Counted from the first letter of the stretch, positions 15,122 to 24,128 are shown. The stretch: 29,025 nucleotides of DNA from an uncultured Mailhella sp. (GCA_910577155.1 CAJTMS010000023.1:1-29025); one strand, 5' to 3'. The notes: generated from the letters alone by a model not told the origin. Program-made: numbers and translations.

Positions 15122-16828
15122 ATGACCAAGGATAACATGGAAAACCAATTTGAATCTGAAGATTTCGCATCAATGCTCGATGGCTATCTTAATACTGACG
15201 GCGGTGAATTAGAAGAAGGTTCTATTGTTGAAGGTGAAGTTGTTGCGATTGAAAATGAAAACGTACTTGTGAACGTTGGATTTAAATCTGAAGGTCAAAT
15301 TCCAGCGGAGGAATTTCGTGACGCTCAAGGCAATATTGTTGCGAAAGTAGGCGACAAAATTAATGTTTTTGTAGAGCGTAAAAGTGATGGCGATGGCACT
15401 GTAAAGCTTTCTTATGAAAAAGCTAAACGCATGCAGCTTTTTGACCAACTCGAAGATGTTTTGGAAAAAGGCGGCATTATTTCAGGTATGATTACTCGCC
15501 GTATTAAAGGCGGTTATACCGTAGATTTAGGTGGCATCGAAGCATTCTTGCCCGGATCCCATGTTGATTTGCGTCCTGTTCCCGATATGGATGCGCTTGT
15601 TAATCAAACCTATGAGTTTCGTGTATTAAAAATTAACCGCCGCCGCAGCAATGTGATTGTTTCACGCCGTGTTCTTCTTGAAGAAGACCGCGACAGCAAG
15701 CGCAGCGCACTGCTTACTACCCTTGATGAAGGTCAAATCGTCAAAGGTCGTGTAAAAAATATTACTGAATACGGCGTATTTGTTGACCTTGGCGGTTTAG
15801 ACGGTCTTTTGCATATTACCGATATGAGCTGGAAACGTATCCGTCATCCGCGTGAAATGGTAAGCATGGGTCAGGAATTGGAACTTAAAGTCCTCTCTTT
15901 TGACAAAGATACCCATAAAGTTTCCCTCGGTTTGAAACAGCTTATCCAAGATCCATGGCAAGATATTACTGAACGTTTCCCCGTAGGCTCCCGTCATACG
16001 GGCAAAGTTACCAACCTTGTTGATTATGGCGTATTTGTTGAGCTTGAAAGCGGTGTTGAAGGTCTTGTCCATATTTCTGAAATGTCTTGGACACGCAAAC
16101 TCCGTCATCCAAGCCAAATTGTAAAGCAAGGCGATGAAGTTGAAGTTGTTATCTTGGGTGTTGACAGCGACAAAAAACGTATTTCCCTTGGTATGAAGCA
16201 AATTAAACCAAATCCATGGGAACTTGTCGGCGAACGTTTCCCTGAAGGTACTGTTTTAGAAGGTACCATTAAAAATATTACTGAATTTGGTATGTTTATT
16301 GGTATTGAAGACGGTATTGACGGACTTATCCATGTTTCTGATATTTCTTGGACAAAGAAACTCCGTCACCCAAGTGAAATGTTTAAAGTCGGTGATGTTG
16401 TACAAGCAAAGGTTTTGACTGTTGATCAGGAAAATGAAAAATTCACTCTTGGCATGAAACAGCTTACCGAAGATCCGTGGGCATCAGTTCCCAGCCGTTA
16501 TCCTGTAGGCAATGTTGTAACAGGTACTATTACCAATGTAACAGATTTTGGTCTTTTTGTTGAAGTTGAAGAAGGCATTGAAGGTCTTATCCATGTCACA
16601 GAACTTGGAAAGAAAATCAAAAATCCTGCTGAAGCATACAAAGAAGGCGATCAAGTCCAAGCAAAAATTATTCACGTGAGTGCAGAAGAACGCCGTTTGG
16701 GTCTTTCTGTAAAACAATTGAAAGAAGACGAAGAACGCCGTAAACCAAAAGAATATTCTTCTGTTGGTGATAGCAATCTTGGAACAATGGCTGCCGCATT
16801 TGAAGCTGCCAAAAATGATGAAGAATAA
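15122..16828 (+). CDS. rpsA: 30S ribosomal protein S1
   Basis: Binds mRNA leaders and helps load them on the 30S subunit. The 568-residue protein has six S1 (OB-fold) repeats, at about 31-103, 117-184, 203-272, 288-358, 375-445 and 462-533. Repeats 3 to 6 share G.V.NIT.YGVFV.L..G..GLLHI.DMSW patterns, and the tail is short and charged. Length is near the E. coli protein (557). ATG 15122 follows CGGAGGG, a strong ribosome-binding site, after a 150-base AT-rich leader with overlapping hairpins. The gene is monocistronic, with a terminator shortly after the stop. In this layout cmk and the ihfB-like neighbours seen in enterobacteria are absent. Confidence 0.97.
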   Translation: MTKDNMENQFESEDFASMLDGYLNTDGGELEEGSIVEGEVVAIENENVLVNVGFKSEGQIPAEEFRDAQGNIVAKVGDKINVFVERKSDGDGTVKLSYEKAKRMQLFDQLEDVLEKGGIISGMITRRIKGGYTVDLGGIEAFLPGSHVDLRPVPDMDALVNQTYEFRVLKINRRRSNVIVSRRVLLEEDRDSKRSALLTTLDEGQIVKGRVKNITEYGVFVDLGGLDGLLHITDMSWKRIRHPREMVSMGQELELKVLSFDKDTHKVSLGLKQLIQDPWQDITERFPVGSRHTGKVTNLVDYGVFVELESGVEGLVHISEMSWTRKLRHPSQIVKQGDEVEVVILGVDSDKKRISLGMKQIKPNPWELVGERFPEGTVLEGTIKNITEFGMFIGIEDGIDGLIHVSDISWTKKLRHPSEMFKVGDVVQAKVLTVDQENEKFTLGMKQLTEDPWASVPSRYPVGNVVTGTITNVTDFGLFVEVEEGIEGLIHVTELGKKIKNPAEAYKEGDQVQAKIIHVSAEERRLGLSVKQLKEDEERRKPKEYSSVGDSNLGTMAAAFEAAKNDEE

Positions 16829-16852
16829 GCAGTAACCTGTTTTTATAGTTTG

Positions 16853-16879
16853 AAAAGCCTCACAGTGTGGGGCTTTTTT
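16853..16879 (+). terminator. Intrinsic terminator of rpsA
   Basis: AAAAGCCTCAC (16853-16863) pairs with GTGGGGCTTTT (16867-16877), 11 bp with one T-G pair, across a three-base loop. A T-run follows to 16879. Confidence 0.93.
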
Positions 16880-17002
16880 ATGGTCTTTTAAAAGAGCAAG
16901 TGAGAGCATGTTACGCAAGAGAATTTTATAGCACAGTCAGATTATTTTTTTATGGTAAATCGGAATATGACCGTATACCATTTATTGCATTTTTATGCCG
17001 CT

Positions 17003-17189
17003 GGAGCATCTCCGGAAATAGTTGCAACAAATTTTATAAAAAAGTTTAAAAAGTTTTGTAAAGGGGTGCAGGGGAAGAAACTTTTTCGCTTTAGCTGTTA
17101 GCGAACTTGTGAGCTTTACAGATAAAGACAGCAGAGATAAAAGTTTTTCCCCTGCATAGAAAAGTTGCAAGATTTATTGGAAATGCTCC
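17003..17189. repeat. Nested palindromic repeat element in the rpsA-proC gap
   Basis: The 630-base gap between rpsA and proC holds no believable gene but has a 187-base nested palindrome. Outer 26-base arms (17003-17028 and 17164-17189) are inverted copies matching at 19 of 26 positions, both ending in perfect GGAGCAT and TTGCAAC blocks. Inner arms (17067-17085 and 17139-17156) match except for one inserted base (TGCAGGGGAA...CTTTT). The inner GGGG...AAACTTTTT and AAAAGTTTTTCCCC pattern is like a repeat I associate with Desulfovibrionaceae intergenic DNA. A related, decayed copy lies at 28905-28953. Confidence 0.7.
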
Positions 17190-17402
17190 AAAAAGTTTTG
17201 AACGAGCTGCAAAGAAAAAAAATTTTCACAATTTTCTCCTTGAAGAAATTTCATTTTTGATGTCTGGCAAAGATACTTTAGTGTTGCTGTTCATAGAATG
17301 CCTGCATTTTTTATAAAAAAGAGAAGAAGAAAAATTCACAGCTTTGCTGGGAGTTTTATAAATTTAATATTATTTCAATATGTTATAGAAATTATTTGAG
17401 CG

Positions 17403-17441
17403 TTGCAAGTTTTATCGTTAAGAGTATATAATACGATAAAA
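17403..17441 (+). promoter_or_regulatory. proC: proC promoter with a palindrome around the -10 box
   Basis: -35 TTGCAA (17403-17408), 18-base spacer and a consensus -10 TATAAT (17427-17432). A perfect 9-bp inverted repeat, TTTTATCGT (17410-17418) and ACGATAAAA (17433-17441), flanks the -10 box and covers the expected start point, as a repressor operator would. Confidence 0.65.
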
Positions 17442-17460
17442 GAAAATAATTGAGGTTGGT

Positions 17461-18255
17461 ATGCAAACAGTAGGCTTTATTGGCTGTGGAAATATGGGGT
17501 CAGCCATTATTTATGGAATTAGCCGAACAAAGTTGTTCCGCGTTGCCGGCTATGATCACCATTTGGATAAATTGCAGAAACTTGAAAAAGATTGCGGGCT
17601 TCTTATTTGTGAAAATGAAGAACAGCTTATACGCACAGCTGATTATATTGTCATTGCCGTAAAGCCTTATGCCGTTGAAGCATTGTTAAAGCGTCTTCAG
17701 TCTGGCTTTACAAGAGATAAAGCAGTGATTTCCATTGCGGCAGGTATTTCCATTGCCAAGATAAAAGAATATGTTTCCTGTCCTGTTGCCGTGGTTATGC
17801 CGAATACGCCGGCTATGGCGTGTGAGGGGTGCACTGCGCTGTGCTTTGATGATGACAGCCTTTCTGATGAGCAGAAAGTAACTATCAAGAAAATTTTTGA
17901 TTGTGTGGGAACAAGTGTTATCTTGCCTGAGGATAAATTTGCAGAATTTTCGACATTAATCGGCAGTGGACCGGCTTTTGTTTTTTATATGCTTGAAGCT
18001 ATGCTTGAAGGGGCAATCCGTTTAGGTTTTAAATATGATGAAGCTAAACAAATTCTTGAACAGCTCTTTCTCGGTTCAATCAAACTTGCACAGGAAAATC
18101 CCGATATTCCTCACGCAAAACTTCGTTTAAATGTTTGTTCCCCCAAAGGAACAACTATTGTAGGTATGAACAGCCTTGATAAAAATGCTGTACGAGGTGC
18201 TCTTATAGACGCCATCATGGCAACCTATGAAAGAAATATAGAATTAAAAAAATAG
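17461..18255 (+). CDS. proC: Pyrroline-5-carboxylate reductase
   Basis: Last step of proline synthesis, reducing 1-pyrroline-5-carboxylate with NAD(P)H. The 264-residue protein starts with the dinucleotide-binding VGFIGCGNMGSAI (4-16), followed by IVIAVKPYAVEALL, ISIAAGISIAKI, VVMPNTPAMACEG and LIGSGPAFVFYMLEAM. The C-terminal signature SPKGTTIVGMNSLDKNAVRGAL has Lys where Gly is common (SPGGTT). ATG 17461 has TTGAGG upstream. It has its own promoter with an operator-like palindrome. It pairs metabolically with proB at 8.0-9.2 kb, and an unrecognised gene follows 11 bases later, probably in the same transcript. Confidence 0.95.
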   Translation: MQTVGFIGCGNMGSAIIYGISRTKLFRVAGYDHHLDKLQKLEKDCGLLICENEEQLIRTADYIVIAVKPYAVEALLKRLQSGFTRDKAVISIAAGISIAKIKEYVSCPVAVVMPNTPAMACEGCTALCFDDDSLSDEQKVTIKKIFDCVGTSVILPEDKFAEFSTLIGSGPAFVFYMLEAMLEGAIRLGFKYDEAKQILEQLFLGSIKLAQENPDIPHAKLRLNVCSPKGTTIVGMNSLDKNAVRGALIDAIMATYERNIELKK

Positions 18256-18266
18256 AGAGAAATCAT

Positions 18267-19349
18267 ATGCTGGAATTTTTTTCTCATGTTCCCAGTGCCG
18301 ACTTTGATATTTTGGCAGCACTGCTCACAAAAGCAAAAAAAGGTGAAGAAAAAGAGTGTGCTTTGCGTTTAGAACGTGATTATCAGTGTTATGCACCTGA
18401 TCATCATCAATACGCTGAACTGCTTGCTAAAGAATGTTTAATGCAAACTGGCTTTGCTTCCTATGAGGAATTGCTTTGTTCGGTTTTGAAAAAATTTGCT
18501 CTTACGGGACAAAATCTTTCTGCAGCAGAACATGCTCTCGTTTGGGAAATTATGGAAAAGGCTTGTGCAGCATATACGGAAGAAGATTATATTCGTTTTG
18601 CTCTGGAACTTCGTGTTCAGCCGCAGAGTTATACATTTGAAGGGATAAAGCAAGCTGTTGAAGCAAAATACAATGAAAAAGAAATGCTGCCCATGTATAA
18701 AATTTCTTTGTGCATCAATGCCATGGTTCTTGGATATTTTGCAAAAAATCCTTGTTTGCAGTCTGCTGTCTATGCGTCTTCCTTGTCAGAATTGCGCAGT
18801 ACGGAATTTTTCAGCACGGTTAATATCTTTAATCATGCGAGGTTACGTGAATTTTCAGAACAGGAAATCTTCTGTCTGGCTCTTGTTCTGGCAATCATTG
18901 CCCTTCGCAAGAAAGATCAGGTATTTTACGGACGCTCAGGGGATTCAAAAGCAGAATTAATCAGAAAATTAAAGCGGTTTACTGTTCTTTTAAAAACTGT
19001 CCCGGAGTTTGCGTATAATAAGAATAAACCGGAAATCTTGGAAGAAGTTTTTGCCTTCAATGTGGTGTATCTTGGAAGATACAATATGCCTTTGCCAAGA
19101 GAAATGGCATGTGAAATGCTTTTTGCAGCCATGTTTAATACACTTTCCCAATGTGAGCAGCAGGCAATATTGAGAGCAGAAAAAACAAGCGAAACTTTAC
19201 AGGAAATTACCCAAAAACTTTTGGCATTGGGACTGACAAAAGATCAATTACAGGATTTAATCGGAGTTCTTGCGCTCTCCAATAACAAGCTGATTAAAAT
19301 TGAAAATATTTTTATTGAATGGGCTGTAAAGTTGGGACTTCGTTCATAA
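18267..19349 (+). CDS. Unrecognised 360-residue helical protein
   Basis: I cannot assign a family. The product is soluble-looking, leucine-, alanine- and glutamate-rich, and appears helical throughout, with no signal peptide, membrane span, nucleotide-binding loop or metal motif that I can see. Features include an N-terminal SADFDILAALLTKAKKGEE, a tyrosine-rich YQCYAPDHHQYAELLAKECL, a moderately hydrophobic IFCLALVLAIIALRKK (about 210-226) that could be a buried helix, and a C-terminal LSNNKLIKIENIFIEWAVKLG. ATG 18267 is preceded by AGAGAGAAA, a weak but acceptable ribosome-binding site. It lies 11 bases after proC, so co-transcription is likely, but proline metabolism gives no obvious role. 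It looks like a real, intact gene by length and codon use. Confidence 0.75.
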   Translation: MLEFFSHVPSADFDILAALLTKAKKGEEKECALRLERDYQCYAPDHHQYAELLAKECLMQTGFASYEELLCSVLKKFALTGQNLSAAEHALVWEIMEKACAAYTEEDYIRFALELRVQPQSYTFEGIKQAVEAKYNEKEMLPMYKISLCINAMVLGYFAKNPCLQSAVYASSLSELRSTEFFSTVNIFNHARLREFSEQEIFCLALVLAIIALRKKDQVFYGRSGDSKAELIRKLKRFTVLLKTVPEFAYNKNKPEILEEVFAFNVVYLGRYNMPLPREMACEMLFAAMFNTLSQCEQQAILRAEKTSETLQEITQKLLALGLTKDQLQDLIGVLALSNNKLIKIENIFIEWAVKLGLRS

Positions 19350-19467
19350 TTAATGGATTGAAAAAATTGCTTTTCTCTCTCTTATAGAGGATTTTTGCAC
19401 TTTGTCATAGTATAGGGTTGATTTTATCATAGTAAGTTTAATTACAAAAATTTACTGTTAATCTTTT

Positions 19468-19541
19468 TATGGGGAAAGAATGGGCTCTGCTGCCGCTGTC
19501 GGCAGAGCTCGTTCCCTCGCAAGCGGCTGTCGCTCCCCATA
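19468..19541. repeat. Nested palindrome in the 19350-19661 intergenic region
   Basis: TATGGGGA (19468-19475) pairs with TCCCCATA (19534-19541), and within it GCTCTGC (19484-19490) pairs with GCAGAGC (19502-19508). The segment is clearly GC-richer than its surroundings and shares TCGGCAGAGCT and GCTCGTTCC-type pieces with 6856-6902. No gene is visible in the rest of this 312-base gap. Confidence 0.6.
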
Positions 19542-19639
19542 CCCCAGTATCGCTTGTTTTTCTTTCATAATAACAAGAAGTTATACGCTGCAGACGAAGG
19601 AATAAAGCTTATCTGTCAACCGTTTTCCATCGCAGAGCG

Positions 19640-19676
19640 AAAAATAAACACAAGAATTTTGTTATGAAATTCTTGT
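19640..19676 (-). terminator. Terminator-like hairpin at the end of sbcC
   Basis: On the minus strand ACAAGAATTT (19676-19667) pairs perfectly with AAATTCTTGT (19659-19650) around a seven-base loop, followed by GTTTATTTTT. The sbcC stop codon (19662-19664) lies in the loop. The stem is AT-rich, so termination may be partial. Confidence 0.5.
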
Positions 19677-22600
19677 ACAGCCAATTCCTTTTAAAATACT
19701 CCTGCCCCCTTGTTCGGGGATAATATCAATTTGGGTGCTTATTCTTTCTTTTAACAGCGGAATATGGGAAATAACGCCGATAAGTTTTCCTTCCTGCTGG
19801 ATTGATGCAAGAGTTGAAAGGGCAGTATCAAGATTTTCTTCGTCTAATGTGCCAAAGCCTTCATCCAGAAACAAAGAGTCCACCTGCACATTTTGGCTTG
19901 CCATTTGGGCAAGCCCGAGAGCCAGACTAAGGCTGATAATAAAACTTTCCCCGCCGGATAAATTTTGTACTGCCCGAATTTCTCCCCCTTGATAATTATC
20001 CAAGACATTTAAATGAAGAGGATTTTGCTCGTCACGGATTAATAAATAGCGTTTTTGTAATAACTGCAATTTGCTGTTGGCATAATGAATAACATGTTCA
20101 AAGGTTATTGCTTGGGCAATTGTTCGGAATTTTTTACCGTCAGCAGAGCCTATCAGAGTATTTAAACTATCCCATTTTGCTTGTATTATTTTTTGTTTTT
20201 CCAGTTTTGCACAGTTTTCTTTTTGAGAAATCAAAAGTTTTTGGTCTTGTTCGAATTTTTCTTTTATTTGCCCCAGTTCAAGAAAAAGTGCATTTTGTTT
20301 TTCAGTGAAAATTTTATTTTGCTCTTCTGTTTCCTGTCTGGATTTTTGGGTTAATTGTTTGCTTTTTTCTTGTTCCAGTCGTTCCGTATTTTCCAAAAGC
20401 TGTTTTTTTACAACTTCTGTATCTTGTTCTAATTTTTTGAAAAATTCCTTTAAATGAAGAAGCTCGGCATGATCTGTTTGTGCATTTAAAAATTCTTCTA
20501 CGGAAGAAAATCCTTGTTCTGCTATTTTTCCTAAAAACTCTTCATTCTTGTCAGCAAGTTGTTTTTTCTTATTATTAATTTGTATCGTTAGTTGATTAAT
20601 TTGCTCTTTTGTTTTTATTATTTCCTGACTTTGGATTTCCTTTTGCTGTCTGGTCTTTTCTTGTTCCTTTTCAAGCTCTTTTATCATTTTCTGAAATCTG
20701 TTTTCTTCTTCAAAAGGATTTTTTTGTCCAAAACGTGTTTCTCTGTTCTTTTTTTCGGTTATAAATTCTTCTTGCTCTGTTTTCAATTGTTGATTTTTTA
20801 TTTCAAGATTTTTCAAACAAAGCTTTTGTTTTTCCGTATGCTGTGCCAATTCTATTTCTTTTTCCTGCAAACATTTTTCAACTAATTGTTTTTCTTTGTT
20901 TTTTCTGTCCCATGCTGCACAGTTTTCCTGCAATTGTTCATAGATTTTATCTGCTTGTTCAGGGGCAAATTGAGGTATGCTAAATTTGACAAGCTGCTGC
21001 TCCACTTCTTGTCTTAGCTTTTCATATTCTTCAAGTAAAGCAGTTTTATCCTTTTGGAGTTTATCAATATTTTTTTCTTTTTCGTCAATTTGGTTTAAAA
21101 ATTCCGTAAGACTTTGGCTGAGTGTGGAAAGCTGTTCTTCATTTTTTGCAATAAGAAGGGATATGGTTTCTTGCTTATGCTGTAATTGTTCAACTTCTTT
21201 AATGCGTTTTTCCAATTGATTGATTTCCCTGTCAAGGTTGCTTTGGCTTGGAAGCTGTCCGGCAGCAAATGGGTGTTCCTTTGCTCCGCAAAGAGGGCAG
21301 GGCATACCGTCCTGCAAATGCTTTCTGTGTTCTTCCAGTGAAGCAATTTTATCGAAAAGCGTTTTATTTTCCTGCAGCAGGGATAACTGTTTTTGTAAAT
21401 CCTCCAGTTTTGAGTTATTTAATAATGTATTTATTTTATTTGATTGTTCACCATATTGTTTTTTATTGGTTTCTGATTCTGCAATAATCTGTTTTTGCTT
21501 TCTTTCCTGTGCTTTTAAATTTTCTTTTTGGGTTAATACTGTTTTTTCATGTGTGAGGATTTCGTTTTTTATTTGTTTGCCGTGTATGACTATGCTCTTT
21601 AATTGTTCAAATTTTTGTTTAATGGCACTTAATTCCGGGTTGAGGGATTCAATATGCCGATTATGGATTAACCATGCGTTCAGGTTTGCAAGCGTTTCGG
21701 CAATGGCATTTTTTTCTGCGGTTAATTGCATTTGCCGGGCAAGAGTTGTGCAGTGTTCTTTTTCATCGTCTGCAATTTGCAGCTGCAGCTTTTGAATGGA
21801 TTGGTTTTTTGTTTCAAGAATGGTATCCATTTTTTTTATTTCATTAAAAAGAGGGATATTTTCGTCGTATGCTTGATTTTGTTCCTGATAATCTTTTCGG
21901 ATTTGTTCAAGTTTTTGCGTAAGCTGAAGAAGTGTATCTTCCTGTTTCGGGAATATGTTGTTTTTTTCTGTATGACGTTCTGTCAGTTCAAGAAGCTCTT
22001 TTTCCAGTTGACTGATAAGTGTATATTCCGGATTAAGTTTCTCTGCCTTTTCAGCATGTAATAAACAGATTTTCCGCTCTTGGGAATTCTTTTGCTGTTC
22101 AAGAAGTTCCGAATATTTTTTTTGCTCTTCAGAAATTTTTATTTCCAGTTCCTCAATTTGATTGAGCCAAATAAGGAAGTTTTGTATTTGTTTTAATTCA
22201 TTCTGTACAGCAACAAGCGTTTTTTCATGATGAATTTTGGCAGTCTCTAAGTTTTCTCTTTCCTCCTCTGATAAAACAGGTGTATTTTCAGTCAGCAGGG
22301 TTAATTGCTGGGTTTTTTCTTTTTCACGTTTTGCCCGTTCAAAAACTGCTTTTGAGATTTCCGAATAAATCTCTGTTCCTGTAATTTGCTCTAAAAGCAT
22401 GGATTTTTCTTCTTCTTTTGCTTTGAGAAAACTGTCAAAAGCCCCTTGTGCTAAAAGAATGGAACGGGTAAAACGGGGGAAATCCATGCCTGTAATGCGT
22501 GTTATTTCATCATTAATTTCAGTTTTTTTTCGGCAAAGAATATTGGTAGGTGTTTCTTTGGCTATGCTTCTTTCTACGTCCTGTAATTTGCCATTGGGAT

Positions 22601-22910
22601 TATTTCTTGCTTTTTTCTGGTCAAAGCGGACATAATAGTGTGTGCCCTTTGTTTCAAAATGTAAAAGGGCATAGCAGTCGGCAGTATGTTTTGACATGAT
22701 TTCATTACTGCTCTGGGTAATTTTTCCCAAGCGCGGAGTTTGTCCATAAAGAGCAAGGCAAATTGCATCCAAAATCGTTGATTTACCGGCTCCCGTTGGA
22801 CCGGAGAGGACAAATAAGCCGTCATTTTGAAACGTGTTATTGGTAAAATCAATTTCCCATTCACCATAAAGCGAATTAAGATTTTTAAATTGTAAACGCA
22901 GTATTTTCAT
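19662..22910 (-). CDS. sbcC: SbcC exonuclease subunit (Rad50-like ATPase)
   Basis: ATPase arm of the SbcCD nuclease, which opens and processes DNA hairpins and protein-blocked ends. The 1082-residue protein has Walker A GPTGAGKST (37-45), two long coiled-coil arms rich in Glu/Lys/Gln, and a zinc hook CPLC (C538 and C541) at the exact middle. The ABC signature is LSGGESFIISLSLALG, and Walker B is LFLDEGFGTLD (D1016/E1017). Length is close to the E. coli protein. ATG 22910 begins three bases after the sbcD stop, indicating tight coupling. The palindromic repeats noted in this window are the sort of DNA this enzyme acts on, but that is coincidence unless tested. Confidence 0.96.
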   Translation of the reverse strand: MKILRLQFKNLNSLYGEWEIDFTNNTFQNDGLFVLSGPTGAGKSTILDAICLALYGQTPRLGKITQSSNEIMSKHTADCYALLHFETKGTHYYVRFDQKKARNNPNGKLQDVERSIAKETPTNILCRKKTEINDEITRITGMDFPRFTRSILLAQGAFDSFLKAKEEEKSMLLEQITGTEIYSEISKAVFERAKREKEKTQQLTLLTENTPVLSEEERENLETAKIHHEKTLVAVQNELKQIQNFLIWLNQIEELEIKISEEQKKYSELLEQQKNSQERKICLLHAEKAEKLNPEYTLISQLEKELLELTERHTEKNNIFPKQEDTLLQLTQKLEQIRKDYQEQNQAYDENIPLFNEIKKMDTILETKNQSIQKLQLQIADDEKEHCTTLARQMQLTAEKNAIAETLANLNAWLIHNRHIESLNPELSAIKQKFEQLKSIVIHGKQIKNEILTHEKTVLTQKENLKAQERKQKQIIAESETNKKQYGEQSNKINTLLNNSKLEDLQKQLSLLQENKTLFDKIASLEEHRKHLQDGMPCPLCGAKEHPFAAGQLPSQSNLDREINQLEKRIKEVEQLQHKQETISLLIAKNEEQLSTLSQSLTEFLNQIDEKEKNIDKLQKDKTALLEEYEKLRQEVEQQLVKFSIPQFAPEQADKIYEQLQENCAAWDRKNKEKQLVEKCLQEKEIELAQHTEKQKLCLKNLEIKNQQLKTEQEEFITEKKNRETRFGQKNPFEEENRFQKMIKELEKEQEKTRQQKEIQSQEIIKTKEQINQLTIQINNKKKQLADKNEEFLGKIAEQGFSSVEEFLNAQTDHAELLHLKEFFKKLEQDTEVVKKQLLENTERLEQEKSKQLTQKSRQETEEQNKIFTEKQNALFLELGQIKEKFEQDQKLLISQKENCAKLEKQKIIQAKWDSLNTLIGSADGKKFRTIAQAITFEHVIHYANSKLQLLQKRYLLIRDEQNPLHLNVLDNYQGGEIRAVQNLSGGESFIISLSLALGLAQMASQNVQVDSLFLDEGFGTLDEENLDTALSTLASIQQEGKLIGVISHIPLLKERISTQIDIIPEQGGRSILKGIGCTRIS

Positions 22911-22913
22911 ATG

Positions 22914-24128
22914 TTACTCGTTGCTGTCCTCTTCTTGTAATTGGCTCAAGATTTCATGATAACAAGCCAATAGTGCCTGTTTATTCTTCTCGGCATAGGG
23001 AGAGTTTATAAGGATATTTTCAAAAATTGTATCGGGTGTAAGATCTTCAAGATTTTTTTCTGTGCTTTCCTGATAAGCGTATTTATTCAGCAGGTTCTGG
23101 TTTTTGAATTTGAGAATTTCAATTTTACTGTTTTTAATGCACTCATAGAGGATATCTTTGAGATTAAACTCTTCTTCGCCCTTATATTCAACTTCAAGCC
23201 AAACAGAGGTATCCAATGTTTTAAGTTCCTCGATTTTCTTTCGGATAATTGCTAAATCACCGCTGATTTTCAGTGTTTTTTGAAATTCCGGAATTTGTAT
23301 TTCCTGTATTTTGAGCTCGTTTCCTGTTTCAAGCAAAATCATTTTTTTGGCAGAACTTTTTTCTGAAAAACTCATGGCAAGGGGAGAACCTGCATAGCGG
23401 ATATGCTCACAGTTTGCGATTTTTTGTGCGGAATGAATATGTCCCAAGGCAACATAGTCAATCTCCTTTGGAAAAATGGCAGCTGAAATTTGTGCCAGAG
23501 AGCCGATATAAAGTTCTCTTTCTCCTTCTTCCTCAAGGACAGAACCGGCAATGGCAAGGTGCCCCATGGCAAGAAGCAGGCTTTTTTCTTTTTTCATTGC
23601 AAGTGCAGTTTGCGTAAGTTTTGCATAATAATTTTTTATTGCCTGAACAATTTTTTCAGCTCTTGTGTCGTAATCATCTGTAATGGAAATAGTCTGCAAA
23701 TCCCGCTCACGCAAAAAAGGAACGGCAAGAATAATAATTTCCTCATTATTTTCATTTATGCCAATGATTTCGTCGTAGCTTTGCTCGTCAGCAGGCTGTG
23801 ATATTGTTCCGATAACATGGATATTGAGCGATTTTAAAAGGTTTTTAGGCGCAGTCAGAAAGCTTGGAGAATCATGGTTTCCTGCTGTAATAATAACATG
23901 CTTGCAGGAAGTTTTCTGCAGACCAATTAAAAAAGAATAATATTGCTCCTGTGCGGTATTGCCGGGCAGGGCAGTATCAAAAATGTCACCGGAAATAAGT
24001 AAGATATCAATTTGATTTTCTTGAATAAAATTATGCAGCCATGCAAAAAAATTATTATATTCCCGATAGCGTTTTTTCCCGTAAAAGGTACTGCCGATGT
24101 GCCAGTCTGAGGTATGTAAAATTTTCAT
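22914..24128 (-). CDS. sbcD: SbcD exonuclease subunit (Mre11-like phosphoesterase)
   Basis: Manganese-dependent nuclease subunit working with SbcC. The 404-residue protein has the calcineurin-like motifs in order: TSDWHIG (D8, H10), SGDIFD (D48), GNHDS (83-87), MGH (H190) and GHIH (H230, H232). A C-terminal SbcC-contact region follows from about residue 260. ATG 24128 follows CAGGA on the minus strand. It is first in the sbcDC operon, with a promoter upstream, and diverges from a GntR-type regulator gene whose start lies about 150 bases away. Nothing in the sequence indicates that the regulator controls it. Confidence 0.96.
   Translation of the reverse strand: MKILHTSDWHIGSTFYGKKRYREYNNFFAWLHNFIQENQIDILLISGDIFDTALPGNTAQEQYYSFLIGLQKTSCKHVIITAGNHDSPSFLTAPKNLLKSLNIHVIGTISQPADEQSYDEIIGINENNEEIIILAVPFLRERDLQTISITDDYDTRAEKIVQAIKNYYAKLTQTALAMKKEKSLLLAMGHLAIAGSVLEEEGERELYIGSLAQISAAIFPKEIDYVALGHIHSAQKIANCEHIRYAGSPLAMSFSEKSSAKKMILLETGNELKIQEIQIPEFQKTLKISGDLAIIRKKIEELKTLDTSVWLEVEYKGEEEFNLKDILYECIKNSKIEILKFKNQNLLNKYAYQESTEKNLEDLTPDTIFENILINSPYAEKNKQALLACYHEILSQLQEEDSNE

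Noticed and set aside
16867..17170. Open frames of about 60 codons on both strands between rpsA and proC
   Set aside because: They translate the rpsA terminator and the nested palindromic repeat and look like repeat-derived false frames.
20592..22635. Several long frames opposite sbcC
   Set aside because: They mirror the coiled-coil codons of sbcC (Phe/Leu/Cys-rich antisense of Glu/Lys/Gln) and have no start signals.
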